Source of the DNA: Paraburkholderia edwinii
Lineage (GTDB): Bacteria; Pseudomonadota; Gammaproteobacteria; Burkholderiales; Burkholderiaceae
Direction of reading: 5' to 3'
DNA: 64,000 nucleotides
Assembly: GCF_019428685.1 (NCBI RefSeq)
Contig: NZ_CP080096.1
Coordinates: 1,054,001-1,118,000, forward strand
Both the position numbers and the translations under genes were made by a program. The notes below the pieces were generated by a model, which did no database searches, had not been told where the DNA came from, and saw only the letters and a program-made list of their open reading frames with translations. Shown here one piece after another: positions 8,995 to 19,162 of the stretch. Position 1 is the first letter of the stretch. Every line of letters begins with the position of its first letter.

Positions 8995-9888
8995 ATGACG
9001 TATTGCGTCGCACTGAGCGTCGATGAAGGGATCGTGTTTCTGTCCGATACGCGAACCAACGCCGGCGTCGACCATATCAGCACGGCGCGCAAGATGTCCG
9101 TGTTCGAGCAACCGGGCGAACGCGTGCTTGTGCTGCTCAGCGCCGGCAATCTGTCGCTCACGCAGGCAGTGCTGCGCGAGTTGTCCGAACCGTCGGATCC
9201 GCTCGAGCCGACGTTATGGACCGTTGCAACGATGGCCGATGCGGCCGGCGTGGTCGGCCGCGCGGTGCGCAACGTGCATCAGCGGGATTCGCAGGCCTTG
9301 CAGCAGTTCGGCGTCGACTTCAATTGCAGCTTCATTCTGGGTGGGCAGATCGCGCAGGGCGATCCCGACGACCCGGCTCGCGCCTTGCCGCGCCCCCGTC
9401 TTTTCATGATCTATTCGGCCGGCAACTTCATCGAGGCGTCGAGCGTCAACCCGTATTTCCAGATCGGCGAATCGAAATACGGCAAGCCGATTATCGACCG
9501 CGTGCTGGTGCCGCAGACACCGCTCGACGAAGCCGCCAAATGCGCGCTGATTTCAATGGATTCGACCTTGCGCTCGAATCTGTCGGTCGGTTTGCCGCTC
9601 GATCTGCTCGTCTATCAGAAGGATGCGTTGCGCGTCACGCGCTTCGTGACGGTGACGCAAGACAACGCCTACTACCAGATGATTCACCGCACGTGGGGCG
9701 AACGCTTGCGGCAGGTCTTCGCCGAGATTCCAGACCCGGACTGGCAGGATACGGCGGCGATTCCGCATGCCGACATCGAAGGCGAGAGCGTGCTGTATCG
9801 CGCGCCTTCGGGCGCCGCGCACGATGCGCTCGACGTGCGGCCGGCCCAAACGCTTGCGCAATCGGACAAGCCGAAAACGCCGCGCTAG
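8995..9888 (+). CDS. Anbu proteasome-like peptidase
   Basis: Protein of 297 residues of the bacterial proteasome-related Anbu family (proteasome-type protease). After removal of Met the chain begins with Thr1, the N-terminal nucleophile. Asp17 (in FLSDTRTN) and Lys32 (in ARKM) sit where the catalytic Asp17 and Lys33 of proteasomal beta subunits are expected. The length exceeds HslV (about 175) because Anbu has extra C-terminal helices. I place the start at 8995, since an exposed N-terminal Thr is required for activity. It follows the transglutaminase gene after 140 bases. Anbu forms open-ring or helical assemblies, and its substrate is not established. Confidence 0.9.
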   Translation: MTYCVALSVDEGIVFLSDTRTNAGVDHISTARKMSVFEQPGERVLVLLSAGNLSLTQAVLRELSEPSDPLEPTLWTVATMADAAGVVGRAVRNVHQRDSQALQQFGVDFNCSFILGGQIAQGDPDDPARALPRPRLFMIYSAGNFIEASSVNPYFQIGESKYGKPIIDRVLVPQTPLDEAAKCALISMDSTLRSNLSVGLPLDLLVYQKDALRVTRFVTVTQDNAYYQMIHRTWGERLRQVFAEIPDPDWQDTAAIPHADIEGESVLYRAPSGAAHDALDVRPAQTLAQSDKPKTPR

Positions 9889-9971
9889 GCGGGCGCCGCC
9901 GGGCGCCCCCGCCGAACATCTGCGCGACATTTGCCGGGCACGCCTCGCCAAACCTCCGCGACTCATCAAAG

Positions 9972-10008
9972 AAAAAAGCCAGCCTCGGCTTGCGCCTTCG
10001 GCTGGCTT
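9972..10008 (-). terminator. Rho-independent terminator of the porin gene
   Basis: A stem of AAGCCAGCC (9976-9984) with GGCTGGCTT (10000-10008) is followed on the minus strand by a T run (complement of 9972-9977). It lies 47 bases past the porin stop. Confidence 0.9.
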
Positions 10009-10054
10009 CGAACTGCAGCGTAGAGCTTCACGCTGCGGAGTTTTGTTGTTGCTT

Positions 10055-11260
10055 TTAGAACTTGTGACGGATACCGAGGCTGATCATTTCCTGCGTGTCC
10101 TTGCCAGCCTGGAAGCCGTACGAACCGATCGAGGCCACTGCGTCGCCGGTCGTCGTCGAGTTGATGCGCTGCGTGCCGCTCGCATGCTGGTACGCGCCCA
10201 TCAGGTAGATGTCGGTACGCTTCGACAGCGAGTAGTCGGCGCCGGCAGAAACCTGGTGGTAGTTCGACGACGTATCGCCCGAGCCGTGCGTCCACGTATA
10301 GCCGAGGCCCAGCAGCAGGGCCGGCGACAGCTGGTAGCCGGCGTAAGCACCTACGACGTTGAACTTTTCCTGGTTGCTGAACGCCGAGAAAGCGTCCGGC
10401 TTGTACTGCGCGAAGCTGTAACGGCCGTTGAAGGTGAACGGACCGAACACGTACTGGGCAGCCGCCGACGTGATGCTGATCGACTTCGCCGATGCGTACG
10501 CGCTGTTGATCGTCGAGCCGTCGAAGGTTGCGTCCGACGTCGCACCCGTGCTCCAGCCCGGTGCCGTGCCAAGCGGGTTCGCTGCAGTCGGCAGTGCGCC
10601 GCCGCGAGCGGCGAAGCCGTTGGCGTTGTCCATGCGGAAGTAGCCCGCGGCCACGTTGAACGGGCCCGTGCCGTACGTTGCGGCACCGCCCCACGACTGG
10701 CCGGAACCGGTCGTGCCGGCCACGCCGCCGAATGCGTACATGCCTTCGAACTGGAAGCCGCCCCACACCGGCGAGACGTACTTGAACGAGTTGTTCGTAC
10801 GCGAGCTGTTGTCGTTGTTATCGACGTCACCCGGCGTGGCGAACATGCTGCCCCAGAAGTTGTCGGCCGTGATCGGCTGGATCATGTCGACGAGCGGGTC
10901 GTACTGGCGGCCCATCGTCAGCGTGCCGTACTTGTCTTGCGTCAGACCGACGTACGCTTGACGGCCAAACAGACGGCCGCCTTGCGACGATTTACCGTTG
11001 TTCGGATCGAAGCCGCTTTCCAGCTGGAAGATCGCCTTCAGGCCGCCGCCGAGGTCTTCAGTACCTTTCAAACCCCAACGATTACCTTGGATGTTGCCGG
11101 ACTGCAGGTGATAGAGGTTGTCATTCGCCGGGTTCGAGTTGTGGACCCACTGGAACGCATCGTCGATGACGCCGTACAAGGTCACGCTGCTCTGGGCGTG
11201 CGCCGCGCTGGCAGCACCTAGCAGAGCCAACGAGAGGGTAGACAGTGCGATTCGTTTCAT
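10055..11260 (-). CDS. Trimeric porin, OmpC-like Burkholderia type
   Basis: Outer-membrane porin of 401 residues. The mature protein starts after a signal peptide ending in SAAHA and begins SSVTLYGVIDD, the standard start of this family. It contains the block RWGLKGTEDLGGGLKAIFQLE and the GRQAYVGL strand, and it ends in the terminal phenylalanine (LGIRHKF) needed for barrel assembly. The ATG at 11260 is chosen because GGAG lies 7 bases before it. Such porins allow passive diffusion of small solutes; substrate preference cannot be read from sequence. Confidence 0.95.
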   Translation of the reverse strand: MKRIALSTLSLALLGAASAAHAQSSVTLYGVIDDAFQWVHNSNPANDNLYHLQSGNIQGNRWGLKGTEDLGGGLKAIFQLESGFDPNNGKSSQGGRLFGRQAYVGLTQDKYGTLTMGRQYDPLVDMIQPITADNFWGSMFATPGDVDNNDNSSRTNNSFKYVSPVWGGFQFEGMYAFGGVAGTTGSGQSWGGAATYGTGPFNVAAGYFRMDNANGFAARGGALPTAANPLGTAPGWSTGATSDATFDGSTINSAYASAKSISITSAAAQYVFGPFTFNGRYSFAQYKPDAFSAFSNQEKFNVVGAYAGYQLSPALLLGLGYTWTHGSGDTSSNYHQVSAGADYSLSKRTDIYLMGAYQHASGTQRINSTTTGDAVASIGSYGFQAGKDTQEMISLGIRHKF

Positions 11261-11634
11261 CCAAATCTCCACGCAGATGATTGTTTAGTTGTTGCGAAAC
11301 GGAGAATAACGCAGGGGGTCCATGCACAAGAAACGAAAAAAATAAAGGTGTATCGAAAATGTGACAGGTAGGCGAAACCCTTGTTTCACAAGCCTAAACG
11401 TGATTATTGCAATATGGACAATGTTTTATCGTCTATCTCGCATTATTGTTGTTTTGGTGTGAGATATCGCCTGAGAATTGCATAAGTGGCTGTTTTGTGA
11501 AAGTTTTTTGTAATGTAGTTGTCTAAGGTAAATCGCTGCGCCGGGCAGGGAGTAAGCATGCTAACTGTTCGCTTTCAATTTGAGCGGGTGGACAGTCGTG
11601 CGGAAATATGGTGCGACGGCGCGGTAGAGAGGGT
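11261..11634. promoter_or_regulatory. AT-rich leader and promoter region of the porin
   Basis: A 374-base non-coding stretch between the porin start and the end of the BrkB gene. The part from about 11330 to 11525 is clearly more AT-rich than its surroundings, as expected for a strong promoter and long untranslated leader. I see no small gene and no definite -35/-10 pair. Confidence 0.4.
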
Positions 11635-13050
11635 TCAGCGGCTGCCGCCGTTGCGGCCGGCCATGGTGGTGACGATGATCGCCGTGCCCGCTGCGACGAG
11701 CACCGAACTCCACGGGTGACGCCGCACATAGCGGTCGGCGACCGCGGCGGTGCGTCCCGCCTGGACGAGCGTGACGGCCGCCGCATGCGTCGCACGGGTT
11801 TCGGCGTGTATGACCGAGCGGCACATGTCGACGGCCTTGTCGAGCGCGCCCGGATCCTGTTTTATACCGCTGGCGGTAGTGGCCGCGGCTGCGGCTCCGG
11901 CTGATATCTCCGCTGCGGCCGCGGCAGCCTCATTGTTCACGGCGGCAGTGCCGGCGGCGGTTCTGGCGCTGCCACCCACGATCCCAGCCGGCGTCACGAC
12001 CGGTGCTTGCGCTGCGCTCGCCGTCCCGGCGGCCGCCTGCGCCGGATCCAGCGATTTACCGCGCATCGGCCTGGCGTGCCGCGCCGGATCGACGCCGGCC
12101 GTCGGTGCGGCGAGCACCGACGCAATCATCGCGCGGCTGCCCGGCGGCGTGCCGTGCAAAAACGCCCATGCGCCGCGCGGGTCGTGCATCCGGCCGCGCG
12201 CCGCGGCGAATTCCGCGCCGAGCAGCAGCACGAGCGCCGAGAAGTACAACCACATCAGCAGCACCGCGAGCGAACCGGCCGCGCCGAACGAATTGGCCGT
12301 GCCCGCATGCGCGAGATAGAGCGCGAACAGCTTCTTGCCTGCTGAGAACAGCACGGCCGCGACAAAGCCGCCGACCAGCGAATCGCGCCAGCGCACAGGC
12401 GCGTCGGGCAGAAACTTCAACAGTCCCGCGAAGGCGAGCGACAGCACAAGCAGCCCCACGCCCAGTTGCAGCAGATTGCCGATCACGACATACGGCGAAT
12501 CGCCCCACAGCCAGTTGCCGACGAACGTGATGCCCGCATCGAGCACGAGCGACACGATCAGCAGGAAGGCGACGCCGAGCACGAGGCTGAACGAAATCAG
12601 CCGCACCCGCACGAGCGCCAAGACGCTCGATGCGCGCGGACCGGTTGCCGGCCACACGATATTGAGCGCGCTGTTCAGCGACGAAAATGTTGCGGATGCA
12701 CCTATCGCAAGCAAGACGAACGAAATGATCGCAGCCGCGCCGCCCGCGCCTCCGCTGCGGTGCGCGTTCTGCACGATCGTCGAGATTGCGGCCGCAGCGT
12801 CGTTGCCGAGCACGGTGTGCACCTGGCGATAGAGCTCGCCGCGCGCGGCTTCGCCGCCGAGAAACCAGCCGGCGACCGCAATCACCATCACCAGCGTCGG
12901 CGCGAGCGAAAACGCTGCATAGAACGCGATGCCTGCGGCCAGCGCCGGACAGCGGTTTTCGATGAACTGCCGCAGCGCGCCGACTGCCCACGATGCCTGC
13001 TTCCGGGCGGCCTTTTCGAACTTTTGCGCGGAAAGAGATTCGAGTTCCAT
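11635..13050 (-). CDS. YihY/BrkB family membrane protein with YqjD-like C-terminal tail
   Basis: Inner-membrane protein of 471 residues. Residues 1-290 are a BrkB/YihY domain with six hydrophobic helices and family motifs such as NRCPALAAGIAFYAAFSLAP and the NSFGAAGSLAVLLMWLYFSA segment. Residues 290-400 are an Ala/Thr-rich linker. The last 70 residues end in YVRRHPWSSVLVAAGTAII, closely like the membrane anchor of ElaB/YqjD (DUF883) proteins, which tether ribosomes to the membrane. BrkB family proteins were once misannotated as ribonuclease BN; they are probably transporters of unknown substrate. The combination with the YqjD-like tail makes the protein much longer than a normal BrkB (about 290-320). 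Confidence 0.85.
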   Translation of the reverse strand: MELESLSAQKFEKAARKQASWAVGALRQFIENRCPALAAGIAFYAAFSLAPTLVMVIAVAGWFLGGEAARGELYRQVHTVLGNDAAAAISTIVQNAHRSGGAGGAAAIISFVLLAIGASATFSSLNSALNIVWPATGPRASSVLALVRVRLISFSLVLGVAFLLIVSLVLDAGITFVGNWLWGDSPYVVIGNLLQLGVGLLVLSLAFAGLLKFLPDAPVRWRDSLVGGFVAAVLFSAGKKLFALYLAHAGTANSFGAAGSLAVLLMWLYFSALVLLLGAEFAAARGRMHDPRGAWAFLHGTPPGSRAMIASVLAAPTAGVDPARHARPMRGKSLDPAQAAAGTASAAQAPVVTPAGIVGGSARTAAGTAAVNNEAAAAAAEISAGAAAAATTASGIKQDPGALDKAVDMCRSVIHAETRATHAAAVTLVQAGRTAAVADRYVRRHPWSSVLVAAGTAIIVTTMAGRNGGSR

Positions 13051-13372
13051 GGCGATTCTTCCTGTCCGGGGGTGACACGGGAACTGCTCGGCGACTCATG
13101 AGACCGGCGGCGCCAGGCGCGCCGCGACGGTAGCGGTGCAATCCGTATGCCTGTTGCTGCGGTGCGGGCTCGAACACGGATCGACGCGGTCGACACGCGA
13201 TCGACACGGGTTCGACGTTTGCCAGCTTAACCGCGTTTTCCCGCATGTTTGAAGGTGCCAAACCTGCGGAAGCGAACGCGGAGCGCAAAACAAGGGCAAA
13301 ACGAGGGGCAAACACGTCGAAATAAACGACTTATACTTTTTGGATACCCCACACCCGAACGCGAGGGCTTCC
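13051..13372. promoter_or_regulatory. Divergent intergenic region before formate dehydrogenase
   Basis: A 322-base non-coding stretch between divergent genes, holding the promoters of the BrkB gene (leftward) and of the formate dehydrogenase operon (rightward). The last 120 bases are A-rich. I see no convincing activator site or gene. Confidence 0.35.
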
Positions 13373-16300
13373 ATGCTACAGATGTCCCGGCGTCAGTTCC
13401 TGAAGGTCAGTGCAACCACACTGGCGGGGTCGAGCCTGGCTTTGCTCGGCTATTCGCCCGACGTTGCGCTTGCCGAAGTGCGGCAGTACAAACTGTCTCG
13501 CACCACCGAAACCCGCAACACGTGCCCTTATTGCTCAGTCGGCTGCGGCATTCTGATGTACGGCCTCGGCGACGGCGCGAAGAACGCGACCGCGAGCATC
13601 ATCCATATCGAAGGCGACCCCGATCACCCGGTCAATCGCGGCACGCTGTGCCCGAAGGGGGCGAGCCTGATCGATTTCATTCATAGCGAGAGCCGGCTTC
13701 TCGTGCCCGAATACCGGCCGCCCGGCGGCAAGGACTGGCAGCCGATTTCGTGGAACGATGCGCTCGACCGCATCGCGAAGCTGATGAAGGAGGATCGCGA
13801 CGCGAACTTCATCGAGACCACGGCGGACGGAAAAAAGGTCAACCGCTGGTTGACCACCGGCATGCTCGCCGCGTCCGCGAGCAGCAACGAAGTCGGTTAT
13901 CTGACGCATAAGGTGATCCGCGCGACGGGGATGCTCGCGTTCGACAACCAGGCACGTGTCTGACACGGCCCGACGGTGGCAGGTCTTGCCCCGACGTTTG
14001 GCCGCGGTGCGATGACGAACCATTGGGTCGACATCAAGAATGCGGACGTGATTCTGGTGATGGGCGGCGATTCGGCCGAGGCGCACCCGTGCGGTTTCAA
14101 ATGGGTCACCGAGGCGAAGGCGCATCGGCACGCGAAGCTGATCGTCGTCGATCCGCGTTTCAACCGCACCGCTTCGGTCGCGGATTTTTACGCGCCGATT
14201 CGCACCGGCACCGACATCGCGTTTCTCGGCGGCATGATCAACTACCTGCTGACGAACGACAAGATCCAGCACGAATACGTGAAGAACTATACGGACTTCA
14301 CGTTCCTCGTCCGCGAAGACTTCGCGTTCAACGACGGCATTTATTCCGGTTACGACGCGCAAAGCCACAAATACGCGGATAAGGCTTCGTGGGACTACGA
14401 GCTCGGCGACGACGGTTTCGTGAAAACCGACGAGACGCTGCAGAACCCTCGTTGCGTGTACAACCTGATGAAACAGCACTACTCGCGCTATACGCCCGAA
14501 ATGGTCGAGAAGGTGTGCGGCACGCCAAAGGACAAGTTCCTCAAGGTCTGCGAAATGCTCGCGACTACCGCGGCGCCGAACCGTGCCGGCACGATTCTCT
14601 ATGCGCTCGGCTGGACGCAGCACTCGATCGGCTCGCAGATGATCCGCTGCGGCGCGATGGTGCAATTGCTGCTCGGCAACATCGGTATCGCGGGCGGCGG
14701 GATGAACGCGTTGCGCGGTCACTCGAATATCCAGGGTTTGACCGATCTCGGCCTGATGTCGAACCTGCTGACCGGTTACATGACGTTGCCGAACGAGGGC
14801 GAGCAGGATTTCGAGGGGTATATCAAGAAGCGCGCGTCGCAACCGTTGCGGCCCAATCAGCTTAGCTACTGGAAAAACTATCGTGCGTTCTTCGTCAGCA
14901 TGATGAAGTCGTGGTACGGCGATGCGGCGAGCGCGGACAACAACTGGGGCTACGACTATCTCCCGAAGCTCGACAAGCCGTACGACATGTTGCAAATCTA
15001 CGAGCTGATGGCGCAAGGCAAGGTGAACGGCTATCTCGCGCAGGGCTTCAATCCGCTGGCGTCGGCGCCGAACAAGGCAAAGATGACCGCGGCGTTCTCG
15101 AAGCTCAAGTGGCTTGTGATCATGGATCCGCTCGCCACCGAAACGTCCGAGTTCTGGAAGAACTACGGCGAATACAACAATGTCGATTCGTCGCAAATCC
15201 AGACGGAAGTGTTCCGGCTGCCCACTACATGTTTTGCCGAGGAACGCGGGTCGCTCGTCAGTTCGTCGCGCGTGCTGCAATGGCACTGGCAAGGTGTGCA
15301 GCCGCCGGGCGAAGCGAGGAGCGACCTCGAGATCATGTCGGGCATTTTTGTGCGGATGCGGGCCGCGTATCAGAAGGATGGCGGCAAGTATCCCGATCCG
15401 CTGCTCAAACTCAGCTGGCCCTACGCGCACCCCGACAGCCCGACGCCGGAAGAGATGGCGATGGAGTTCAACGGCAAGGCGCTTGCGGACGTGACGGACC
15501 CGAAGGATCCGGCGAAAGTGCTTGCGAAAGCGGGAGACCAACTGCCCACTTACGCGCTGTTGCGCGACGACGGATCCACGGCAAGCGGCTGCTGGATTTT
15601 CTGCGGGTCCTGGACGCAAGCCGGCAACCAGATGGGCCGGCGCGACAATGCGGATCCGACCGGCATCGGCCAGACGCTCGGCTGGGCATGGGCGTGGCCC
15701 GCGAACCGGCGCGTGCTGTACAACCGCGCTTCATGCGACCTGAACGGCAAGCCATTCGATCCTTCGCGCAGACTTATTTCGTGGAACGGCAAGGCATGGA
15801 CCGGCGTCGATATTCCCGACTTCAAGGTCGACGAAATTCCGGATGCCGGCATGGGCCCGTTCATCAACAATCCAGAGGGCGTCGCGCGTTTCTTCGCGCG
15901 CGATGCGATGAACGAAGGGCCGTTCCCCGAGCACTACGAACCGTTTGAAACGCCGCTCGGCTATAACCCGTTCCATCCGCAGAATCCGCTCGCGACAAAT
16001 AACCCCGGTGCGCGGGTATTCCCCGACGATCGCGCGGCATTCGGCAAGGTCGATGCATTCCCCCATGTTGCGACGACCTATCGCATCACGGAGCATTTCC
16101 ACTTCTGGACCAAGCACGCGCGCCTCAACGCGATCATTCAGCCGCAGCAATTCGTCGAGATCGGCGAAGACCTCGCCAAAGAAGTCGGCGTGGTGGCGGG
16201 CGATCGCGTGAGGGTATCGAGCAACCGCGGCTATATCGTCGCGGTGGCGGTGGTGACGAAGCGGATCAAGCCGTTGATGGTCGACGGCAAGAAGATTCAG

Positions 16301-16444
16301 ACCGTTGGCATTCCGCTGCACTGGGGGTTCAAAGGCCTCACCAAACCCGGCTATCTGACAAACACGCTGACGCCATTCGTCGGCGACGCCAATACGCAGA
16401 CACCGGAGTTCAAGTCGTTCCTCGTGAAAGTCGAGAAGGCATAG
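13373..16444 (+). CDS. fdnG: Formate dehydrogenase-N/O alpha subunit, selenocysteine-containing
   Basis: Catalytic subunit of a membrane-bound formate dehydrogenase, 1023 residues when the in-frame TGA at 13961-13963 is read as selenocysteine (residue 197, close to Sec196 of E. coli FdnG). It oxidises formate to CO2 and passes electrons through FdnH and FdnI to quinone. A Tat signal ([15 protein letters not shown]) sends it to the periplasm. The 4Fe-4S cysteines follow in [11 protein letters not shown], and the molybdopterin domain in [23 protein letters not shown]. Both halves are in one frame, and the reading continues without loss of conservation across the TGA. Start at 13373: GAGGG precedes it and the Tat motif follows. 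A conventional automatic annotation would split this gene in two. Confidence 0.96.
13974..13993 (+). promoter_or_regulatory. Bacterial SECIS element directing UGA to selenocysteine
   Basis: Ten bases after the TGA a hairpin forms: CGG (13974-13976), a bulged U (13977), GGCA (13978-13981), apical loop GGUCU (13982-13986), then UGCC (13987-13990) and CCG (13991-13993). All seven pairs are Watson-Crick. The bulged U and the GU-containing loop are the features SelB recognises in E. coli fdhF and fdnG. The hairpin lies inside the coding sequence. Confidence 0.93.
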
Positions 16445-16452
16445 GGGGCGCC

Positions 16453-17415
16453 ATGGCACTGCAATCACTCGATATCAGACGCCAGTCGGCTACCACGGTG
16501 CAGCCGGCCTCGGTACGCGAGCCGGCGACCGGCAGCGTCGCGAAGCTGATCGACGTCACCAAATGCATCGGCTGCAAGGCGTGCCAGACCGCGTGCATGG
16601 AGTGGAACGACCTGCGCGATGAAATCGGCGTCAATACGGGCGTTTATGACAATCCGCACGACCTCACCGAACATTCATGGACGGTAATGCGCTTTGCCGA
16701 ATACGAGAACCCGAACGGCAACCTCGAATGGCTGATCCGCAAGGACGGCTGCATGCATTGCGAAGATCCGGGGTGCCTGAAAGCGTGCCCGTCGCCGGGT
16801 GCGATCGTGCAATACACGAATGGCATCGTCGATTTCCACGAGGAAAACTGCATCGGCTGCGGCTATTGCATCGCGGGGTGTCCGTTCAATATTCCGCGGC
16901 TTTCGAAGGCCGACCATCGCGTCTACAAGTGCACGTTGTGTTCGGACCGCGTCGCGGTCGGGCAGGAGCCGGCCTGCGTGAAGACGTGTCCAACTGGCGC
17001 AATCGTGTTCGGCACGAAGGTCGACATGATCGCGCATGCGGAAGAGCGCATCGTCGACCTGAAAGAGCGCGGCTTCGAGCATGCGGGTTTATACGACCCG
17101 GCCGGCGTGAGCGGCACCCATGTGATGTATGTGCTGCACCACGCGGACCAGCCGTCGCTGTATCACGGCTTGCCCGATAACCCGACGATCAGCCCGATGG
17201 TGCGCGTCTGGAAGGGCATCGCCAAACCGCTCGCGCTGGCGGGCATCGTGCTCACCGCGCTCGCGGGCTTCTTCCACTACACGCGTGTCGGTCCGAACGA
17301 AGTAACGGAAGACGACGAACTCGCGGCACGCGACGAAGCGCGCAGGATCCGCGAGCAGCGCGGTTCGCAAACCGTCGACAGGCCGGAAGGCAAAACCGAG
17401 GAGCCGACCAAATGA
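16453..17415 (+). CDS. fdnH: Formate dehydrogenase beta subunit (iron-sulfur)
   Basis: Electron-transfer subunit of 320 residues with four ferredoxin-type 4Fe-4S cysteine clusters: [38 protein letters not shown] and CTLCSDRV followed by CVKTCP. These form the wire between the molybdenum site and cytochrome b. A hydrophobic helix near residues 255-275 ([17 protein letters not shown]) anchors it in the membrane, as in FdnH. It lies 8 bases after fdnG and overlaps the gamma-subunit gene by 4 bases, so the three are one translational unit. Confidence 0.96.
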   Translation: MALQSLDIRRQSATTVQPASVREPATGSVAKLIDVTKCIGCKACQTACMEWNDLRDEIGVNTGVYDNPHDLTEHSWTVMRFAEYENPNGNLEWLIRKDGCMHCEDPGCLKACPSPGAIVQYTNGIVDFHEENCIGCGYCIAGCPFNIPRLSKADHRVYKCTLCSDRVAVGQEPACVKTCPTGAIVFGTKVDMIAHAEERIVDLKERGFEHAGLYDPAGVSGTHVMYVLHHADQPSLYHGLPDNPTISPMVRVWKGIAKPLALAGIVLTALAGFFHYTRVGPNEVTEDDELAARDEARRIREQRGSQTVDRPEGKTEEPTK

Positions 17416-18038
17416 AAGAACACGATCCGCACCTGATCGTGCGCTATACGGCAAACGAGCGCACGAATCACTGGATTACCGCGATCACGTTCGTACTGCT
17501 CGCGCTATCCGGTCTCGCGATGTTTCATCCGGCGATGTTCTGGCTATCCGCGCTGTTCGGCGGCGGTCAGTGGACCCGCATTCTGCATCCGTTCGTCGGG
17601 CTCGTGATGTTCGTGTCGTTCCTGATTCTTGCCGTGCGTTTCTGGCGCCACAACTATCTCGACGACAACGACTGGCAATGGATGCGTCAAATTGACGATG
17701 TGCTCGCCAATCGCGAGGAAAAACTGCCCGAAATCGGGCGCTACAACGCCGGGCAGAAGCTGCTGTTCTTCGTGATGGTTGTGTGCCTGGTATTGCTGTT
17801 GTTGAGCGGCATCGTGATCTGGCGTGCGTACTTTTCGTTTTACTTCCCGATCGGGCTGGTCAGGGCGGCGGCGCTCGTGCACGCGGTCGCGGCGTTCGTG
17901 CTGATCGTCGGCATCATCGTGCATATCTATGCGGCGCTATGGGTCAAGGGCTCGGTCAGCGCGATGGTGCGCGGCACGGTCACGCTCGGTTGGGCAAGGA
18001 AACATCATCCGCGCTGGTTCCGCGAAAGCATCAAATAG
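17412..18038 (+). CDS. fdnI: Formate dehydrogenase gamma subunit (cytochrome b556)
   Basis: Membrane subunit of 208 residues with four hydrophobic helices and the histidines expected to ligate two b-type hemes, for example in ERTNHWITA near the N terminus and in [19 protein letters not shown] in the last helix. It passes electrons from FdnH to the quinone pool. It starts within the stop of fdnH (ATGA overlap), so the two are translationally coupled. Confidence 0.95.
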   Translation: MKEHDPHLIVRYTANERTNHWITAITFVLLALSGLAMFHPAMFWLSALFGGGQWTRILHPFVGLVMFVSFLILAVRFWRHNYLDDNDWQWMRQIDDVLANREEKLPEIGRYNAGQKLLFFVMVVCLVLLLLSGIVIWRAYFSFYFPIGLVRAAALVHAVAAFVLIVGIIVHIYAALWVKGSVSAMVRGTVTLGWARKHHPRWFRESIK

Positions 18039-18208
18039 CGTGCGCGCATGCACGCAGGTTGGCGATTTGCGCGGGTTGCGGGTTTTGCGTGCTTGCTGAT
18101 CGGCGAAACCGACGCCAGAATCGGGAGTCACGCACATGCGCTGGCGTGTGCGATCAGCGATCACCCGCTCACCCGATCACTTTCCGCCTAACCGGAGCCA
18201 CGCAATTG

Positions 18209-19150
18209 GTGCAGCGCATACTCGAGCCGGGGCAGATCGAGTCTCTCGATCCGTCGGCCATTCCTCGCATCCGTCTGCCCGAACGGGCTTCTTTCTTCTC
18301 CACTCGCGCGGCGCGCTTGCGCACGCTGGCCAACGGCAATCCGATCGGCGGCTATCTGCGGCTGATGGCGTCGCTTGCCGATGCGCAGCAGCAGGTGCTT
18401 GCGAAGTTCGAAGCGGCGATGCCGGATGCCGACGCCATTGCACAGGCACAGCAACATTCGATGCCGCTCGTGCCGGCGTTGATGTCCACGCTGATGACGC
18501 AGCGCGAGCCCGCATGGCGCGACGTGTTGCAGCGTGTGCTCGATCGCATCGAGGCTGCGGGGCCGGTGTCGCCGGCGCTCGGCAAGGTGCTCGACGGTCT
18601 GCGTCTGGCGGGCGCCGGGCAGCTCGATGCGCAAGCGGATGCAATCCTCGCGCAGCGTTTCAACGAAGTCGATCCGGCGACCGCGCCATTCATCATGGCG
18701 GCGCTACAGGTTATATGGACCGATCTCGCGAGCCGCTTCGATGTGCGCGATATTCCTTATCTCGACACGCCGGGCGGGTGCCCGGTCTGCGGCGCGCAAC
18801 CGGTCGCGAGCGTCGTACGCATCGGCGGCCCGTACCAGGGTTATCGCTATCTGCAATGCGGACTGTGCGGCACGGAAGCGCATATGGTTCGCGTGAAGTG
18901 CTCGAATTGCGATTCGACGAAGGGCATTGCGTACCACGGCGTCGAAGGCGGCAGCGAGGCATTGAAGGCCGAATCGTGCGACGAATGCCATACATACCGG
19001 AAGATCGGCTACATGGAAAAGGACGTCGATATCGAGCCGCTTGCGGACGATCTTGCGAGCCTCACGCTCGATCTGTTGATGAATGAAGCGGGCTATCAGC
19101 GCAGCGCGCCGAATCCGCTGCTATGGCCTGAGGTAACGTCGGACCGTTAA
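18209..19150 (+). CDS. fdhE: Formate dehydrogenase accessory protein FdhE
   Basis: Cytoplasmic maturation factor of about 313 residues (E. coli 309) that assists assembly of respiratory formate dehydrogenases before Tat export. It has the rubredoxin-like metal-binding cysteine pairs CPVCGAQP, CGLCGTEAH, CSNCDST and CDECHTY in the C-terminal half. The start is uncertain: GTG at 18209 or TTG at 18206, with CGGAG upstream fitting either. A longer reading upstream would overlap fdnI without conservation. It follows the structural genes after 170 bases and precedes selA by 12. Confidence 0.92.
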   Translation: MQRILEPGQIESLDPSAIPRIRLPERASFFSTRAARLRTLANGNPIGGYLRLMASLADAQQQVLAKFEAAMPDADAIAQAQQHSMPLVPALMSTLMTQREPAWRDVLQRVLDRIEAAGPVSPALGKVLDGLRLAGAGQLDAQADAILAQRFNEVDPATAPFIMAALQVIWTDLASRFDVRDIPYLDTPGGCPVCGAQPVASVVRIGGPYQGYRYLQCGLCGTEAHMVRVKCSNCDSTKGIAYHGVEGGSEALKAESCDECHTYRKIGYMEKDVDIEPLADDLASLTLDLLMNEAGYQRSAPNPLLWPEVTSDR

Positions 19151-19162
19151 GCGGAGGCACGC

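Noticed and set aside
13535..15619. Long reading frame of 694 codons on the minus strand
   Set aside because: It lies antisense to the formate dehydrogenase gene and is an artefact of high GC; its translation is Arg/His-rich with no family.
13340..16444. Formate dehydrogenase alpha gene broken by a stop codon (pseudogene)
   Set aside because: The stop is a TGA at the exact selenocysteine position, both parts are in one frame, a SECIS hairpin follows, and selA, selB and selC are adjacent.
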